Positions 16,315-25,613 of a stretch of DNA of 64,000 nt are shown in pieces. Numbering within the stretch: position 1 is the first letter of the stretch; each line of letters opens with the position of its first letter. The notes beneath the pieces were generated by a model. That model was not told where the DNA came from, ran no database searches, and saw only the letters and a list, made by a program, of their open reading frames with translations. The position numbers and the translations under genes are program-made. Source of the stretch: an uncultured Rhodospira sp. (GTDB lineage: Bacteria; Pseudomonadota; Alphaproteobacteria; Rhodospirillales; Rhodospirillaceae); contig NZ_CAKZOT010000079.1 of the NCBI RefSeq assembly GCF_937138205.1, positions 22,906-86,905 on the forward strand, read 5' to 3'.

Positions 16315-17838
16315 ATGATCCTGCCGTTCGTGCGCCATCGCGCGCGCCACCTGTCCATCGCCGTCGTTGTCCTGGCAACACTCGCGGCCGCCAGTCTGCC
16401 GTCGCAGAGTGGTCGGGCCGCGCCGCCCGACGCCCTGGTCATGGGCATGGTCCTGGAACCGCCGCACCTGGACCCGACTGCCGGGGCGGCGGGCGCCATC
16501 GACGAGGTGGTCTATGCCAACGTGTTCGAGGGCCTGACCCGGATCGGCCCGGACGGCTCGGTGGAGCCCGCCCTGGCGCGGTCGTGGGAGGTCAGCGACG
16601 ACGGCCTGGTCTATCGGTTCACGTTGCGGCGCGACGTGATGTTTCACGACGGCACGGCCTTCACGGCCGATGACGCCGTGTTCAGCCTGCAACGCATCGC
16701 CGATGAGGACAGCGTCAACGCCCAGAAGGGACTTTACGCGGCCATCGACAGCGTGGCCGCCCTGGACGGTTATACGTTGGTGGTGGAACTGAAACACCCC
16801 GACGGCCGGTTCCTGTTCAACCTGGGCTGGGGCGATGCCGTGATGGTGGCGCCGGAGACGGCTGACGACAACAAAACCAACCCCATCGGCACCGGCCCGT
16901 TCCGGTTCGTGCGCTGGATCCAGGGCGACCGCGTCGAGCTTGAGGCCTATCCCGACTACTGGGGTCCCAAGCCGGCTTTGGCGCGGGCGACGTTCCGCTT
17001 CATTCCCGACCCGGCGGCGTCCATGGCGGCGCTGATGGCTGGCGATGTGGACGCCTACCCCAACGTCCCGGCGCCGGAGGCCCTGGACTCGTTCAAGGCG
17101 GATGATCGGTTCACGGTGGAGATCGGGACCACGGAAGGCGAGACCATCCTGTCCCTGAACCACCGCCGGGCGCCGCTGGACGACGTGCGGGTGCGTCGCG
17201 CCATCAGCCATGCCCTTGATCGGCGGGCGATCGTCGATGGGGCCATGTTCGGCTACGGCACGCCCATCGGCAGCCACTTCGCGCCGCACCACCCGGCCTA
17301 TGTGGACCTGACGGGGATGTATCCGCACGATCCGGAGGCGGCGAAGGCGCTGTTGGCCGAGGCGGGCATCGCGCCTGGTGACCTGTCATTGACCCTGCAC
17401 CTGCCGCCGCCGTCCTATGCTCGGCGGGGCGGGGAAATCGTGGCGGCGCAACTGGCCGAGGTCGGTATCAAGGTCGAGATCATCCCGGTGGAGTGGGCGC
17501 AGTGGCTGGAACAGGTGTTCCGGGGCCATGATTTTGACATGACCATCGTCTCGCACACCGAACCGCTGGACATCGACATCTACGCCCGCGACGATTACTA
17601 CTTCGGTTACGACAACCCGGCCTTTGACGCGGTGATCGACCGGTTGCAGGGCACGGCGGATCCCGAGGCGCGCGCCGACCTGTATCGCGAGGCGCAGACG
17701 ATTCTGGCCGAGGACGCCGTCAACGGCTTCCTGTTCCAGTTGGCCAAGCACGGCGTTTGGGATGCACGCCTGCGCGGCCTGTGGGAGAACAGCCCGATCC
17801 AGGCCAACGACATCACCGGCGTGTCCTGGGGCGAGTAA
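16315..17838 (+). CDS. ABC transporter substrate-binding protein, peptide/nickel type
   Basis: Periplasmic binding protein of the SBP_bac_5 (OppA/DppA) family, 507 residues. A Sec signal peptide covers about residues 1-36 (HLSIAVVVLATLAAASLP, cut near SGRAA). The family motif region FEGLTRIGPDGSVEPALARSWEVSDDGLVYRFTLRRDVMFHDG is clear, as is NPIGTGPFRFVRW. GGGGGG stands four bases before the ATG at 16315; an ATG at 16303 is in frame but lacks a ribosome site. First gene of a five-gene transporter operon, probably for short peptides. Confidence 0.9.
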   Translation: MILPFVRHRARHLSIAVVVLATLAAASLPSQSGRAAPPDALVMGMVLEPPHLDPTAGAAGAIDEVVYANVFEGLTRIGPDGSVEPALARSWEVSDDGLVYRFTLRRDVMFHDGTAFTADDAVFSLQRIADEDSVNAQKGLYAAIDSVAALDGYTLVVELKHPDGRFLFNLGWGDAVMVAPETADDNKTNPIGTGPFRFVRWIQGDRVELEAYPDYWGPKPALARATFRFIPDPAASMAALMAGDVDAYPNVPAPEALDSFKADDRFTVEIGTTEGETILSLNHRRAPLDDVRVRRAISHALDRRAIVDGAMFGYGTPIGSHFAPHHPAYVDLTGMYPHDPEAAKALLAEAGIAPGDLSLTLHLPPPSYARRGGEIVAAQLAEVGIKVEIIPVEWAQWLEQVFRGHDFDMTIVSHTEPLDIDIYARDDYYFGYDNPAFDAVIDRLQGTADPEARADLYREAQTILAEDAVNGFLFQLAKHGVWDARLRGLWENSPIQANDITGVSWGE

Positions 17839-17859
17839 CCACGGAAGGGCAGGGCGGCC

Positions 17860-18825
17860 ATGGTCTGGTTCCTGGCCAAGCGCATGGTCGCCCTGGCGCT
17901 GACCCTGGTGGCGGCGTCGCTGCTGGTGTTCGCGGTGCTGGAGGTGCTGCCGGGCGATCCGGCGCTGCTGATCCTGGGGGTGAATGCCCGCGAGGACACG
18001 CTGGCCGCCCTGCGCGAGAGCATGGGGCTCGATCAGCCGGCGTACTGGCGCTACCTGACGTGGATCGGCGGCCTGCTGTCGGGGCATCTGGCGGACAGCC
18101 TCACCTACGACGTGCCGGTGAGCGAGTTGCTGGCGCCGCGCATCGCGGTGAGCTTGCCCTTGGCGCTGATGGCGCTGACGCTGGCGGTGGGCCTGGCGCT
18201 GCCGCTGGGCGTGCTGGCGGCGGCGCGGCGCGGACGAGCAACCGACGTGGCGGTGATGGGGGCGAGTCAGTTGGGCGTCGCCGTGCCCAATTTCTGGCTC
18301 GGCATTCTGCTGATTCTACTGTTTGCCGTGACCCTGCGCTGGCTGCCGTCCGGAGGATTTCCCGGGTGGGACGCGGGCGTCGGCCCGGCGCTGGCGGCGC
18401 TGGTCATGCCGGCGGTGGCGCTGGCGCTGCCGCAGGCGGCGATCCTGGCGCGGGTGACGCGGTCGGCGGTGTTGGAGGTGCTGGGCGAGGACTACATGCG
18501 CACCGCCCGCGCCAAGGGGCTGAGCCGGGGCGAGGCGCTGTGGCGCCACGGTCTGCGCAACGCCATGATCCCGGTGGTGACGATCATGGGGCTTCAGTTC
18601 TCGTTCCTGCTGGCCGGGACGATCATCATAGAGAACGTGTTCAACCTGCCGGGCATCGGCCGGTTGATTTTCCAGGCCATCGGTCAACGCGACATCGTCG
18701 TGGTACGGGACCTGGTGGTGCTGCTGGCGGCCACGGTCGGAGTGGTCAACTTTCTGGTCGACCTGTCCTACGCCATTCTGGATCCGCGCCTGCGGCATGG
18801 CGCGGCCCGGCGGGTCCATGGTTGA
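17860..18825 (+). CDS. ABC transporter permease, DppB/OppB type
   Basis: A 321-residue inner-membrane permease with about six membrane helices. It begins MVWFLAKRMVALALTLVAAS and has the family pattern LEVLPGDPA, and the EAA-loop region DYMRTARAKGLSRGEALWRHGLRNAM that docks on the ATPases. The second gene of the operon, 21 bases after the binding-protein gene; its end overlaps or abuts the next permease gene. Confidence 0.92.
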   Translation: MVWFLAKRMVALALTLVAASLLVFAVLEVLPGDPALLILGVNAREDTLAALRESMGLDQPAYWRYLTWIGGLLSGHLADSLTYDVPVSELLAPRIAVSLPLALMALTLAVGLALPLGVLAAARRGRATDVAVMGASQLGVAVPNFWLGILLILLFAVTLRWLPSGGFPGWDAGVGPALAALVMPAVALALPQAAILARVTRSAVLEVLGEDYMRTARAKGLSRGEALWRHGLRNAMIPVVTIMGLQFSFLLAGTIIIENVFNLPGIGRLIFQAIGQRDIVVVRDLVVLLAATVGVVNFLVDLSYAILDPRLRHGAARRVHG

Positions 18826-19666
18826 GGCCATGGGTCAACGGCGGCGGCTTGGCGTGGCGGCCTGGACCGGCGGGGCCATCGCCGCGCTGGTGTTGCTGGT
18901 CGGCGCGGTCTCGCTGGTCTGGACGCCGCACGACCCGGCCGTCATGGACGTGGCCAACAAGCTGAGCGGGCCAAGCTGGAGCCACCCGCTGGGCACCGAC
19001 CATTTCGGGCGCGACACCCTGTCGCAGTTGATGGTGGGGGCGCGGGTCTCCATCGCCGTGTCCCTGGTGGCGGTCGGGCTGGGTGTCGGTCTGGGGGTGC
19101 CGCTTGGTCTGCTGGCCGCCGCGCGGGCCGGCTGGATCGACGAAGCCGTCATGCGCTTCAATGACCTGGCGTTCGCTTTCCCGGCGCTACTGACGGCGGT
19201 GCTGATCACCGCCCTGCTGGGACCGGGCGCGATCAACGCCATCCTGGCCATTGGGATCTTCAACATCCCCGTGTTCGCCCGCGTGGCGCGCGGGGCGGCG
19301 CTGGCCCTGTGGACCCGCCCGTTCATCCAGGCGGCGCGGCTGGCCGGGCGCGGCCGCACCCGCATCTCGATCGAGCACATCCTGCCCAACATCGCCGGCG
19401 CGCTGATCGTACAGGGCACCATCCAGTTCGCCCTGGCCGTGCTGGCCGAGGCGGGCTTGAGCTATCTGGGCCTGGGCAGCCAGCCGCCGGAGGTGAGTTG
19501 GGGCCGAATGCTCAACGAGGCGCAAACGTTCCTGTTCCTGGACCCACGGTTGGCGATCCTGCCGGGGCTGGCCATCGTGGTGACGGTGCTGGGGCTGAAC
19601 CTGCTGGGCGACGGCCTGCGCGACCGCCTGGATCCGCGCCTGGAGCCTCGCCGGGGGGGACGGTGA
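18818..19666 (+). CDS. ABC transporter permease, DppC/OppC type
   Basis: A 282-residue permease, partner of the DppB-type subunit. Shows HPLGTDHFGRDTLSQLMVGARVS, the hallmark of DppC-type proteins, and the EAA region IQAARLAGRGRTRISIEHILPNI. N-terminal helix at about residues 17-35. Start is uncertain among ATGs at 18797, 18818 and 18830; 18818 overlaps the upstream stop by eight bases and follows GGCGGG. Confidence 0.9.
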   Translation: MVEAMGQRRRLGVAAWTGGAIAALVLLVGAVSLVWTPHDPAVMDVANKLSGPSWSHPLGTDHFGRDTLSQLMVGARVSIAVSLVAVGLGVGLGVPLGLLAAARAGWIDEAVMRFNDLAFAFPALLTAVLITALLGPGAINAILAIGIFNIPVFARVARGAALALWTRPFIQAARLAGRGRTRISIEHILPNIAGALIVQGTIQFALAVLAEAGLSYLGLGSQPPEVSWGRMLNEAQTFLFLDPRLAILPGLAIVVTVLGLNLLGDGLRDRLDPRLEPRRGGR

Positions 19667-19669
19667 GCC

Positions 19670-20638
19670 ATGGCGGTGTTGTTGGAGATCACTGGACTGG
19701 GCGTCGATGTCGCCGGACTGACTCTGCTGGATGATGTGTCCCTACGCCTCGACCGGGGTGGGTCGCTGGGGCTGGTGGGCGAGAGCGGCTGCGGCAAGTC
19801 GCTGACCGCGCTGGCCATCATGGGCCTGTCGCCGCCCGACCTGCGGGCGCGTGGATCCGTGCGTCTGGACGGCGCGGATCTGCTGGCCGCCGATGAGCGC
19901 GCGTTGTGCGCCGTGCGCGGCCGGCGCGTGGCCATGGTCTTTCAGGAGCCCATGACGGCGCTGAACCCGGTCAAGACCATCGGCGCCCAGGTGGCCGAAG
20001 GGCCGCGCCGCCACCTCGGGCTATCGCGCCGTGCCGCCCGCGAGCACGCCCGCGCGGTGCTGCACCGTGTGGGCCTGGACCCCAGCCGGGTGTCGCCGGA
20101 CCAGTATCCGCACGAACTCTCCGGCGGGCAGTGCCAGCGGGTGGTGATCGCCATCGCCGTGGCCTGCGGGCCGGCGCTGCTGATCGCCGACGAGCCCACC
20201 ACGGCGCTGGACGTCTCGACGCAGGCGCGCATCCTCGACCTGATCCTGGATCTGGTCGCCGACGAGGGCATGGCGCTGTTGATGATCTCGCATGACATGG
20301 CGGTGATCGCCGAGACGGTGACGGAGATGGCGGTGATGTACGCCGGCCGCATTGTCGAGGCCGGGACCTGCCGGCGGGTGCTGGGAGACCCTCGGCACCC
20401 CTACACGCGCGGCCTGATGGACGCCATGCCGCGCGGCGCCGGCCGCCCGGGCGAGCCGCTGGCCGCCATTCCCGGCACCGTGCCGCCGCCGGGGGCGTGG
20501 CCGGCGGGCTGCGCCTTTCGTGACCGGTGCGCGCGCGCCGACGGCGTGTGCGCCGTGCGGCCGCCGCTGGTGGCGGACGCGGGCGGACATGCCGTGGCCT
20601 GTCACCATCCGCTTGGCGACGCGGGGGCGGGGCCATGA
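19670..20638 (+). CDS. ABC transporter ATPase, DppD/OppD type
   Basis: A 322-residue ATPase. Walker A GESGCGKS at about residues 38-45, Q-loop MVFQEPMTALNP, signature LSGGQCQR, Walker B LLIADEPTTALD and H-loop MISHD are all intact. The C-terminal region holds the oligopeptide-transporter extension with cysteines (CAFRDRCARADGVC) that bind an Fe-S cluster in some relatives. Four bases after the permease gene; ends in ATGA overlap with the next ATPase gene. Confidence 0.92.
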   Translation: MAVLLEITGLGVDVAGLTLLDDVSLRLDRGGSLGLVGESGCGKSLTALAIMGLSPPDLRARGSVRLDGADLLAADERALCAVRGRRVAMVFQEPMTALNPVKTIGAQVAEGPRRHLGLSRRAAREHARAVLHRVGLDPSRVSPDQYPHELSGGQCQRVVIAIAVACGPALLIADEPTTALDVSTQARILDLILDLVADEGMALLMISHDMAVIAETVTEMAVMYAGRIVEAGTCRRVLGDPRHPYTRGLMDAMPRGAGRPGEPLAAIPGTVPPPGAWPAGCAFRDRCARADGVCAVRPPLVADAGGHAVACHHPLGDAGAGP

Positions 20639-21453
20639 ACACGGCGTCTCCGGTCCTGGAGGTGCGCGGGGTTTCGCGCGCCTATCCATTGCCCCGGCCG
20701 CGCCCCCTGGCGCCGCGCCCGGTGCGGCAGGCGGTGGCCGACGTGTCGTTGACCCTGGCGCGCGGTGAGAGCCTGGGGATCGTCGGCGAAAGCGGCTGCG
20801 GCAAGTCGACCCTGGCTCGACTCATCACCGCGCTGGAGCCGCCCGATACCGGCCATGTTCTGATTGACGGGCAGGACCCCAACACGCTCGGCAAGGCGGC
20901 GCTGCGCCGTTTGCGCCGCGCGGTGCAGATGGTGTTCCAGGACCCGCTGGGCTCGCTGGACCCACGCTGGCCGGTGTGGCGCATCGTCGCCGAGCCGCTG
21001 GCCGGGCTGGCGCCCGAGGTGCCCCGCGCCGACCGCCGCGCCCGGGTGATCGACGCCCTGGCGGCGGTGGGGCTCGGCAAGGATGCCCTGGATCGCTACC
21101 CGCATCAGTTCTCCGGCGGGCAGCGCCAGCGCATCGCCATCGCCCGCGCGCTGGTGACCGACCCCGACATCGTGGTGGCCGACGAACCTGTCTCTGCCCT
21201 GGATGTCTCGGTGCAGGCGCAGGTACTCAACCTGTTCCTGGAGCTGCGCCGGCGGCGCGGTCTGGCGCTGCTGTTCATCAGCCACGACCTGGACGTGGTG
21301 CGCCATGTGACCGAGCGGGTCATGGTGATGGACCGGGGCCGGGTGGTGGAGGCGGGGCCGACGGCCGAGGTGCTGGCCCACCCGGCGCACCCGCACACGG
21401 CGGCCCTGATGGCGGCGGTGCCGCGCCTGGAGGCGGCGTGGACGGGGCGGTGA
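20635..21453 (+). CDS. ABC transporter ATPase, DppF/OppF type
   Basis: A 272-residue ATPase, partner of the DppD-type subunit. Walker [11 protein letters not shown]-loop [16 protein letters not shown], signature FSGGQRQR, Walker [14 protein letters not shown]-loop FISHD. ATG at 20635 overlaps the preceding stop (ATGA). The reading frame is open upstream but that part is a shadow of the preceding gene. It lacks the long C-terminal extension of its partner, which is normal for an F-type subunit of this length. Confidence 0.92.
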   Translation: MNTASPVLEVRGVSRAYPLPRPRPLAPRPVRQAVADVSLTLARGESLGIVGESGCGKSTLARLITALEPPDTGHVLIDGQDPNTLGKAALRRLRRAVQMVFQDPLGSLDPRWPVWRIVAEPLAGLAPEVPRADRRARVIDALAAVGLGKDALDRYPHQFSGGQRQRIAIARALVTDPDIVVADEPVSALDVSVQAQVLNLFLELRRRRGLALLFISHDLDVVRHVTERVMVMDRGRVVEAGPTAEVLAHPAHPHTAALMAAVPRLEAAWTGR

Positions 21454-21598
21454 CCGCGCCCCGTCACGGAACTTTCACGGCGCCGTCATTGGTGAGCAAT
21501 GCAATTCCGATAAAGCAGGAAGGCTGTTCATGCGAGGCCATCGGCGGGACCCGCCTGCCGGACCGTGCCTGATCTCACAACACATCTGGGGGTCTCTG

Positions 21599-22825
21599 AT
21601 GCTCACCAAGACCACGCTTGCCACCGTGTTGGCCGGCACCGCGCTGTTGACCAGCGCCACCGCCGCCTCCGCCGCCGATGTCGTCGAGTTGGGCCCGCGC
21701 CCGTACTTCCTCGTCGACAGCATGGAAGACAGCGCCCTGAAGGAAAAGCTGTTGTCCTGCGCCGCCGGTCCGTTCGAGCCGACCCTGTTCTCCATCGGCC
21801 ACCGGGGCGCCGCCATGCAGTTCCCGGAGCACACCAAGGAATCCTATGTCGCCGCCGCGCGCATGGGCGCCGGCATCATCGAGTGCGACGTGACCTTCAC
21901 CGCCGACAAGGAACTGGTCTGCCGTCACGCCCAGAACGACCTGCACACCACCACCAACATCCTGGTGACGGACCTGGCCGGGAAATGCACGCACGGCTTC
22001 GTGCCCGCCTCCGGTGACGAGAAGGCCAAGGCCGAGTGCCGCACCTCCGACATCACCCTGGAAGAGTTCCTGTCCCTCGAAGGCAAGATGGACGCCGCCG
22101 ATGCCAGCGCGACCACGGTCGAGGGCTACATGGACGGCACCGCCGGCTGGCGCACCGACCTGTACGCGGCCCCGGGCGGCACCGTCATGACGCACGCGCA
22201 GTCGATCGAGCTGATCAAGTCGCTGGGCGCCAAGTTCACGCCGGAGCTGAAGACCCCGTCGGTGGAAATGCCGTTCGATGGCTTCTCCCAGGAAGACTAC
22301 GCCCAGAAGATGATCGACGAGTACAAGGCCGCTGGTGTGCCGGCCGAGGACGTTTGGGCGCAGTCCTTCAACCTGGAAGACGTGCTGTACTGGATCGAGA
22401 ACGAGCCCGAGTTCGGCAAGCAGGCCGTTTATCTCGATGACAGCTATGACATCGAGGGCTGGGACCACATGGACCCGTCCACCTGGACCCACTCCATGAC
22501 CGAACTGAAGGAGATGGGTGTCAACTACATCGCCCCGCCCATGTGGGTGCTGGTGACCGTCGAGAACGGCGAGATCGTCCCCTCCGTCTATGCCAAGGAA
22601 GCCAAGGCCGCCGGCCTTGAGCTGATCACCTGGACGCTGGAACGCTCCGGCCCGCTGATGACCGGCGGCGGCTGGTACTACCAGTCGATCGAGGAGGTCA
22701 CCGACAACGACGGCGTCATGCTGGAACTGCTGGACGTGCTGGCCCAGGACGTCGGCATCGTCGGCATGTTCTCCGACTGGCCGGCCACGGTCAGCTACTA
22801 CGCCAACTGCATGGGCCTGAAGTAA
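21599..22825 (+). CDS. secreted glycerophosphodiester phosphodiesterase
   Basis: A 408-residue periplasmic GDPD enzyme that splits glycerophosphodiesters into glycerol 3-phosphate and an alcohol. Signal peptide: residues 1-26 ([22 protein letters not shown]). Catalytic and metal-binding residues are seen in [18 protein letters not shown] and [20 protein letters not shown]. The C-terminal part ([11 protein letters not shown]) matches the barrel end. GGGGG precedes the ATG at 21599. A 146-base gap separates it from the peptide transporter; it may be its own unit. A GTAGGGTGCG repeat follows at once. Confidence 0.9.
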   Translation: MLTKTTLATVLAGTALLTSATAASAADVVELGPRPYFLVDSMEDSALKEKLLSCAAGPFEPTLFSIGHRGAAMQFPEHTKESYVAAARMGAGIIECDVTFTADKELVCRHAQNDLHTTTNILVTDLAGKCTHGFVPASGDEKAKAECRTSDITLEEFLSLEGKMDAADASATTVEGYMDGTAGWRTDLYAAPGGTVMTHAQSIELIKSLGAKFTPELKTPSVEMPFDGFSQEDYAQKMIDEYKAAGVPAEDVWAQSFNLEDVLYWIENEPEFGKQAVYLDDSYDIEGWDHMDPSTWTHSMTELKEMGVNYIAPPMWVLVTVENGEIVPSVYAKEAKAAGLELITWTLERSGPLMTGGGWYYQSIEEVTDNDGVMLELLDVLAQDVGIVGMFSDWPATVSYYANCMGLK

Positions 22826-22834
22826 GGGCCTTGG

Positions 22835-23011
22835 CCGTAGGGTGCGTTCGACCGCCGCGTCCCGACGGGGCGCGGCGGGCAACGCACGGCCGCAGGGTCA
22901 TCACGGACAGGAGGTGCGTTGCGCCCCGGCCGTTTCCTATGGAAAACGGCTAGATTGAGGGGAGGCCCACGGGTCAAGAACCGTGGGCCGGGGCGCGAAC
23001 GCACCCTACGG
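22835..23011. repeat. GTAGGGTGCG inverted-repeat element, copy 1
   Basis: Perfect 16-base inverted ends: CCGTAGGGTGCGTTCG at 22835-22850 and CGAACGCACCCTACGG at 22996-23011. Inside are smaller hairpins, including GGCCCAC with GTGGGCC around 22964-22989. Copies with the same end words lie at 39157-39250 and 58508-58598. Resembles dispersed non-autonomous palindromic repeats of proteobacteria. Confidence 0.75.
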
Positions 23012-23015
23012 GGCC

Positions 23016-23249
23016 TTAACCCGCCGCGATATCGCTCGTTGTCACCGTCACCACCGAAAACGATGGCCGCTCGAACTCCACTTCGTACGCCTCGTCGGTG
23101 TGCTTGTGAACGACGACGCCGGGCGTGCCTTTCGGGAAGGAGACACCGCGATACTCCAGGTCACGCGTCAGCCTGACAGCCGCGAACTCGGGGATGGCGG
23201 GCGGTCCCGATTGGCGGGCTCCAGGGCTGGAAAACGCGCGGCTGGGCAT
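23016..23249 (-). CDS. DUF4926 domain protein
   Basis: A 77-residue protein. The DUF4926 domain covers residues 20-75: PEFAAVRLTRDLEYRGVSFPKGTPGVVVHKHTDEAYEVEFER. Domain proteins like this are small SH3-like beta barrels, often found beside toxin-like genes, but no partner is present here. AAGGA stands 9 bases before the ATG. The frame opens upstream only as non-coding sequence. Confidence 0.75.
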   Translation of the reverse strand: MPSRAFSSPGARQSGPPAIPEFAAVRLTRDLEYRGVSFPKGTPGVVVHKHTDEAYEVEFERPSFSVVTVTTSDIAAG

Positions 23250-23404
23250 GGTTTCGCGTCCTTGGGTTCCGATGCGACAGGCAGGATGTGGCCGTATCGC
23301 CGGCGGCGTTCGAGTCTGTTTCCTTGTCCGAACGCGCCACCCGGGGGAGCGTGTGTCCTCGCACCCGATGCTATTGCGGTGTGTTGGTGGCAGGCAAGCC
23401 AGTT

Positions 23405-24190
23405 CTAAATCAGGAACAGATTGTCCAACGCCGCGAACAGATCGTCGCCAAAGGCCGCGCCCTTGTGGATGATCGGCACCTTCTTCGGGATCAGGGCCAG
23501 CATCTCGCTGTCCGGGTCCAGGCTGGTGATCAACGCAGTGGGAATGTTCCGCGTCTCCGGCATGGCGGTCAGGCCGATGGTCAGGTCGATCCCGCTCAGC
23601 CCCGGCATGACGGCCGAGATGATCACCAGATCCGGCTTGGTCCGCACGATCAGGGGCAGGGCCTCGAACGTCGAGCTGATCTGGACGGTTCGGTAGCCGC
23701 ACTGCTGCAGTTCGCGTTCGACGAAATGGGTCTGCGTGCCCGGCTCCATCACCAGCATGACCTCGACATCGCGCACGTCGATGTCGCTGGGCGCGAAGCC
23801 ACGCTTCGGCGGCAGGCGGCGGACCAGCGGGGCCGGTTCCGTGTCGAGGGACACCCGCCCCTCGGTCACGTCCAGGATCACAGAAAGGAATCGTTCGAGG
23901 TCCTCAAGCACCAGATCGGTCGGAACGGTGCCGGTTTCCGACAGATAGTCGCCAAGGCGCGTGCCGATCGCGCACAGAGGGCCCAGTTCAAGGGTTTCGC
24001 CCTGCGCCCGCATTGACAGGCCCAACCGCTGGCCGGTGCGCAGAACACGCCCCAGTTCATCCGGATTGTGGCGCGCGTCCTCGATGCCCAGCACCAGTTC
24101 GCGGCTGGCATCGGCGACTTCGTCCAGAAAGTCCTGGCGCATCTCTGACAGAACGGCCTGCGCACCGGATGTCACGTCACGTTCTCCCAT
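23405..24190 (-). CDS. degenerate HPt plus degenerate receiver-domain protein
   Basis: A 261-residue protein with two phosphorelay-like folds. Residues 12-110 resemble an HPt helical bundle (MRQDFLDEVADASRELVLGIEDA), but no histidine occurs at the expected site (LRTGQRLGLSMRAQG). Residues 143-260 resemble a receiver domain (EVMLVMEPGTQTHFVERELQQCGY), yet the phospho-accepting Asp is Ser192 in LVIISAVMPGLSG and the acidic pocket is reduced to Glu149; Lys243 is kept. It is therefore probably not phosphorylated and may act as a protein-binding module. ATG 24190 has AAGGTGG upstream; an ATG at 24247 directly follows the upstream stop. Downstream of the bacteriohemerythrin gene. Confidence 0.7.
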   Translation of the reverse strand: MGERDVTSGAQAVLSEMRQDFLDEVADASRELVLGIEDARHNPDELGRVLRTGQRLGLSMRAQGETLELGPLCAIGTRLGDYLSETGTVPTDLVLEDLERFLSVILDVTEGRVSLDTEPAPLVRRLPPKRGFAPSDIDVRDVEVMLVMEPGTQTHFVERELQQCGYRTVQISSTFEALPLIVRTKPDLVIISAVMPGLSGIDLTIGLTAMPETRNIPTALITSLDPDSEMLALIPKKVPIIHKGAAFGDDLFAALDNLFLI

Positions 24191-24247
24191 GACCGGGATC
24201 CACCTTCGCGGTACAGTTCTTGGGCGAGCGCCCCGCAGTTCCTTCAT

Positions 24248-25459
24248 TCAAGCGTGTTGGATGGCCGTATCTTCAATATCGGCGGCGTCGCGCAAGCTCT
24301 CCAGCAACTCCGGGTCCACGGTCATGGCGGCGGCGATCGCCTGGGCATCGGTGTTGTGCTCAACGTACGGCTTGTATCGCATGTCCTCGCCCAGAACATG
24401 GTTCACCAGCCAGCTTTTGAGCGATGCCTGAAGGTCCTGGGCGGTCACGGACTCGGGATTATTCTGGTACGCATCCAGCCATTCCCGGACCTGGTTTTTC
24501 AGGGTGGAGTGGCGCAAGGCGTGTTCTTCGGCGCCGGGGAAGTTGGCCGCGCGCAACAAGGCTTCCTCGCGCTCGAAGTGGTACGCGGCATAGTCCCACA
24601 GGCTGTTGAGAACACTGCCCACGACCCAGTCGCTTTCCGGGGCGCGAAATGCCTGTCCGAGCTGGTTGATGAGGTTGATGAGGATGCGATGGTCCTTGTC
24701 CATCTCGGGCACGCCCACGGACCACCGCTCGGTCCATTCCAGAAGCGGGATCTCCTCGTCCGCGTCGGCGACATCCACCATGTCGAGATCGGTGTCCATG
24801 CCGGGCGCCGGATCGGCGGTGGGCGGGTCGACGGCGGCGATATCCTCGTCCTCGGCGCGCTGCGTTGGGTCAGAGGGCAGGGCCTCCTCGAACACCAGCT
24901 CATCGGCTGCCGCGTCATCAGGGTTGGAGTCGGTCTGGATCGGCTCCGGGTCTGTGTCGGCGCCGGTGTCGGCGGGCTCCGCCAGTTCCAGGTCTTCGAT
25001 ATCGCTGTCGTCGGTGCCGGCCTCATCCGCCACGGCGACCTCCGGCTCCGGCTCCGGCTCAAGGTCCGGGGCTGGCGGCGTGTCGGGAGGCTGTGTCGGG
25101 TTGGCGTTGCCGCCGGTGCCGAACACCTCGGAGACAAGCGCTTCGGAGCGGGAAATGGCCGTGACCACCTCCGAGTCCTCGCGCTCCATCGCGTCCACGT
25201 TCTCCCGGACGCGCTCCGTCAACGTTTGCAGGGCGGATATCAGGGCCTGGTTGACCGATTCCAGCACACGGATCTGCTCGTCCTTGCTATGCAGATCCTG
25301 GACCATGGACTGGTAGCGCTGCTCAACCACCGTGAACAGCTCGTTGAGTTTATGCAACTGCGTTTGGCGTGTGGTCTGGCGTCCGTTCAGACTGGAAACA
25401 GCCTGTTCCGCCGCCGCGATCACGTCGCTGGCGACCTCTTTATGGTCCTGTCCGCCCAT
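24248..25459 (-). CDS. bacteriohemerythrin with coiled coil and acidic linker
   Basis: A 403-residue protein. Residues 10-110 form a likely coiled coil (VVEQRYQSMVQDLHSKDEQIRVLESVNQAL). A long Asp/Glu/Pro-rich linker runs to about residue 240. The C-terminal domain has the hemerythrin di-iron pattern: MDKDHRILINLINQL, then HFEREEALL, FPGAEEHALRHSTLK, and LKSWLVNHVLGED. Hemerythrins bind oxygen, so oxygen sensing or delivery is the natural guess. ATG at 25459 follows GGAGG; an ATG at 25492 is in frame. Its stop abuts a possible start of the degenerate phosphorelay gene, suggesting joint function. Confidence 0.85.
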   Translation of the reverse strand: MGGQDHKEVASDVIAAAEQAVSSLNGRQTTRQTQLHKLNELFTVVEQRYQSMVQDLHSKDEQIRVLESVNQALISALQTLTERVRENVDAMEREDSEVVTAISRSEALVSEVFGTGGNANPTQPPDTPPAPDLEPEPEPEVAVADEAGTDDSDIEDLELAEPADTGADTDPEPIQTDSNPDDAAADELVFEEALPSDPTQRAEDEDIAAVDPPTADPAPGMDTDLDMVDVADADEEIPLLEWTERWSVGVPEMDKDHRILINLINQLGQAFRAPESDWVVGSVLNSLWDYAAYHFEREEALLRAANFPGAEEHALRHSTLKNQVREWLDAYQNNPESVTAQDLQASLKSWLVNHVLGEDMRYKPYVEHNTDAQAIAAAMTVDPELLESLRDAADIEDTAIQHA

Positions 25460-25613
25460 GTCCTCGCGACCTCCTGTCCCCACGCGCTGCATGACGTGCG
25501 GATACTATCATGGAGATTCGTCCGGGACAAAGTGGCCTTCGGTCGAGGATTACGGTGTGAACGACGCGACACAAGCCACGGGAACCATGGGGGCAATACA
25601 CGCTGAAGGAGCC

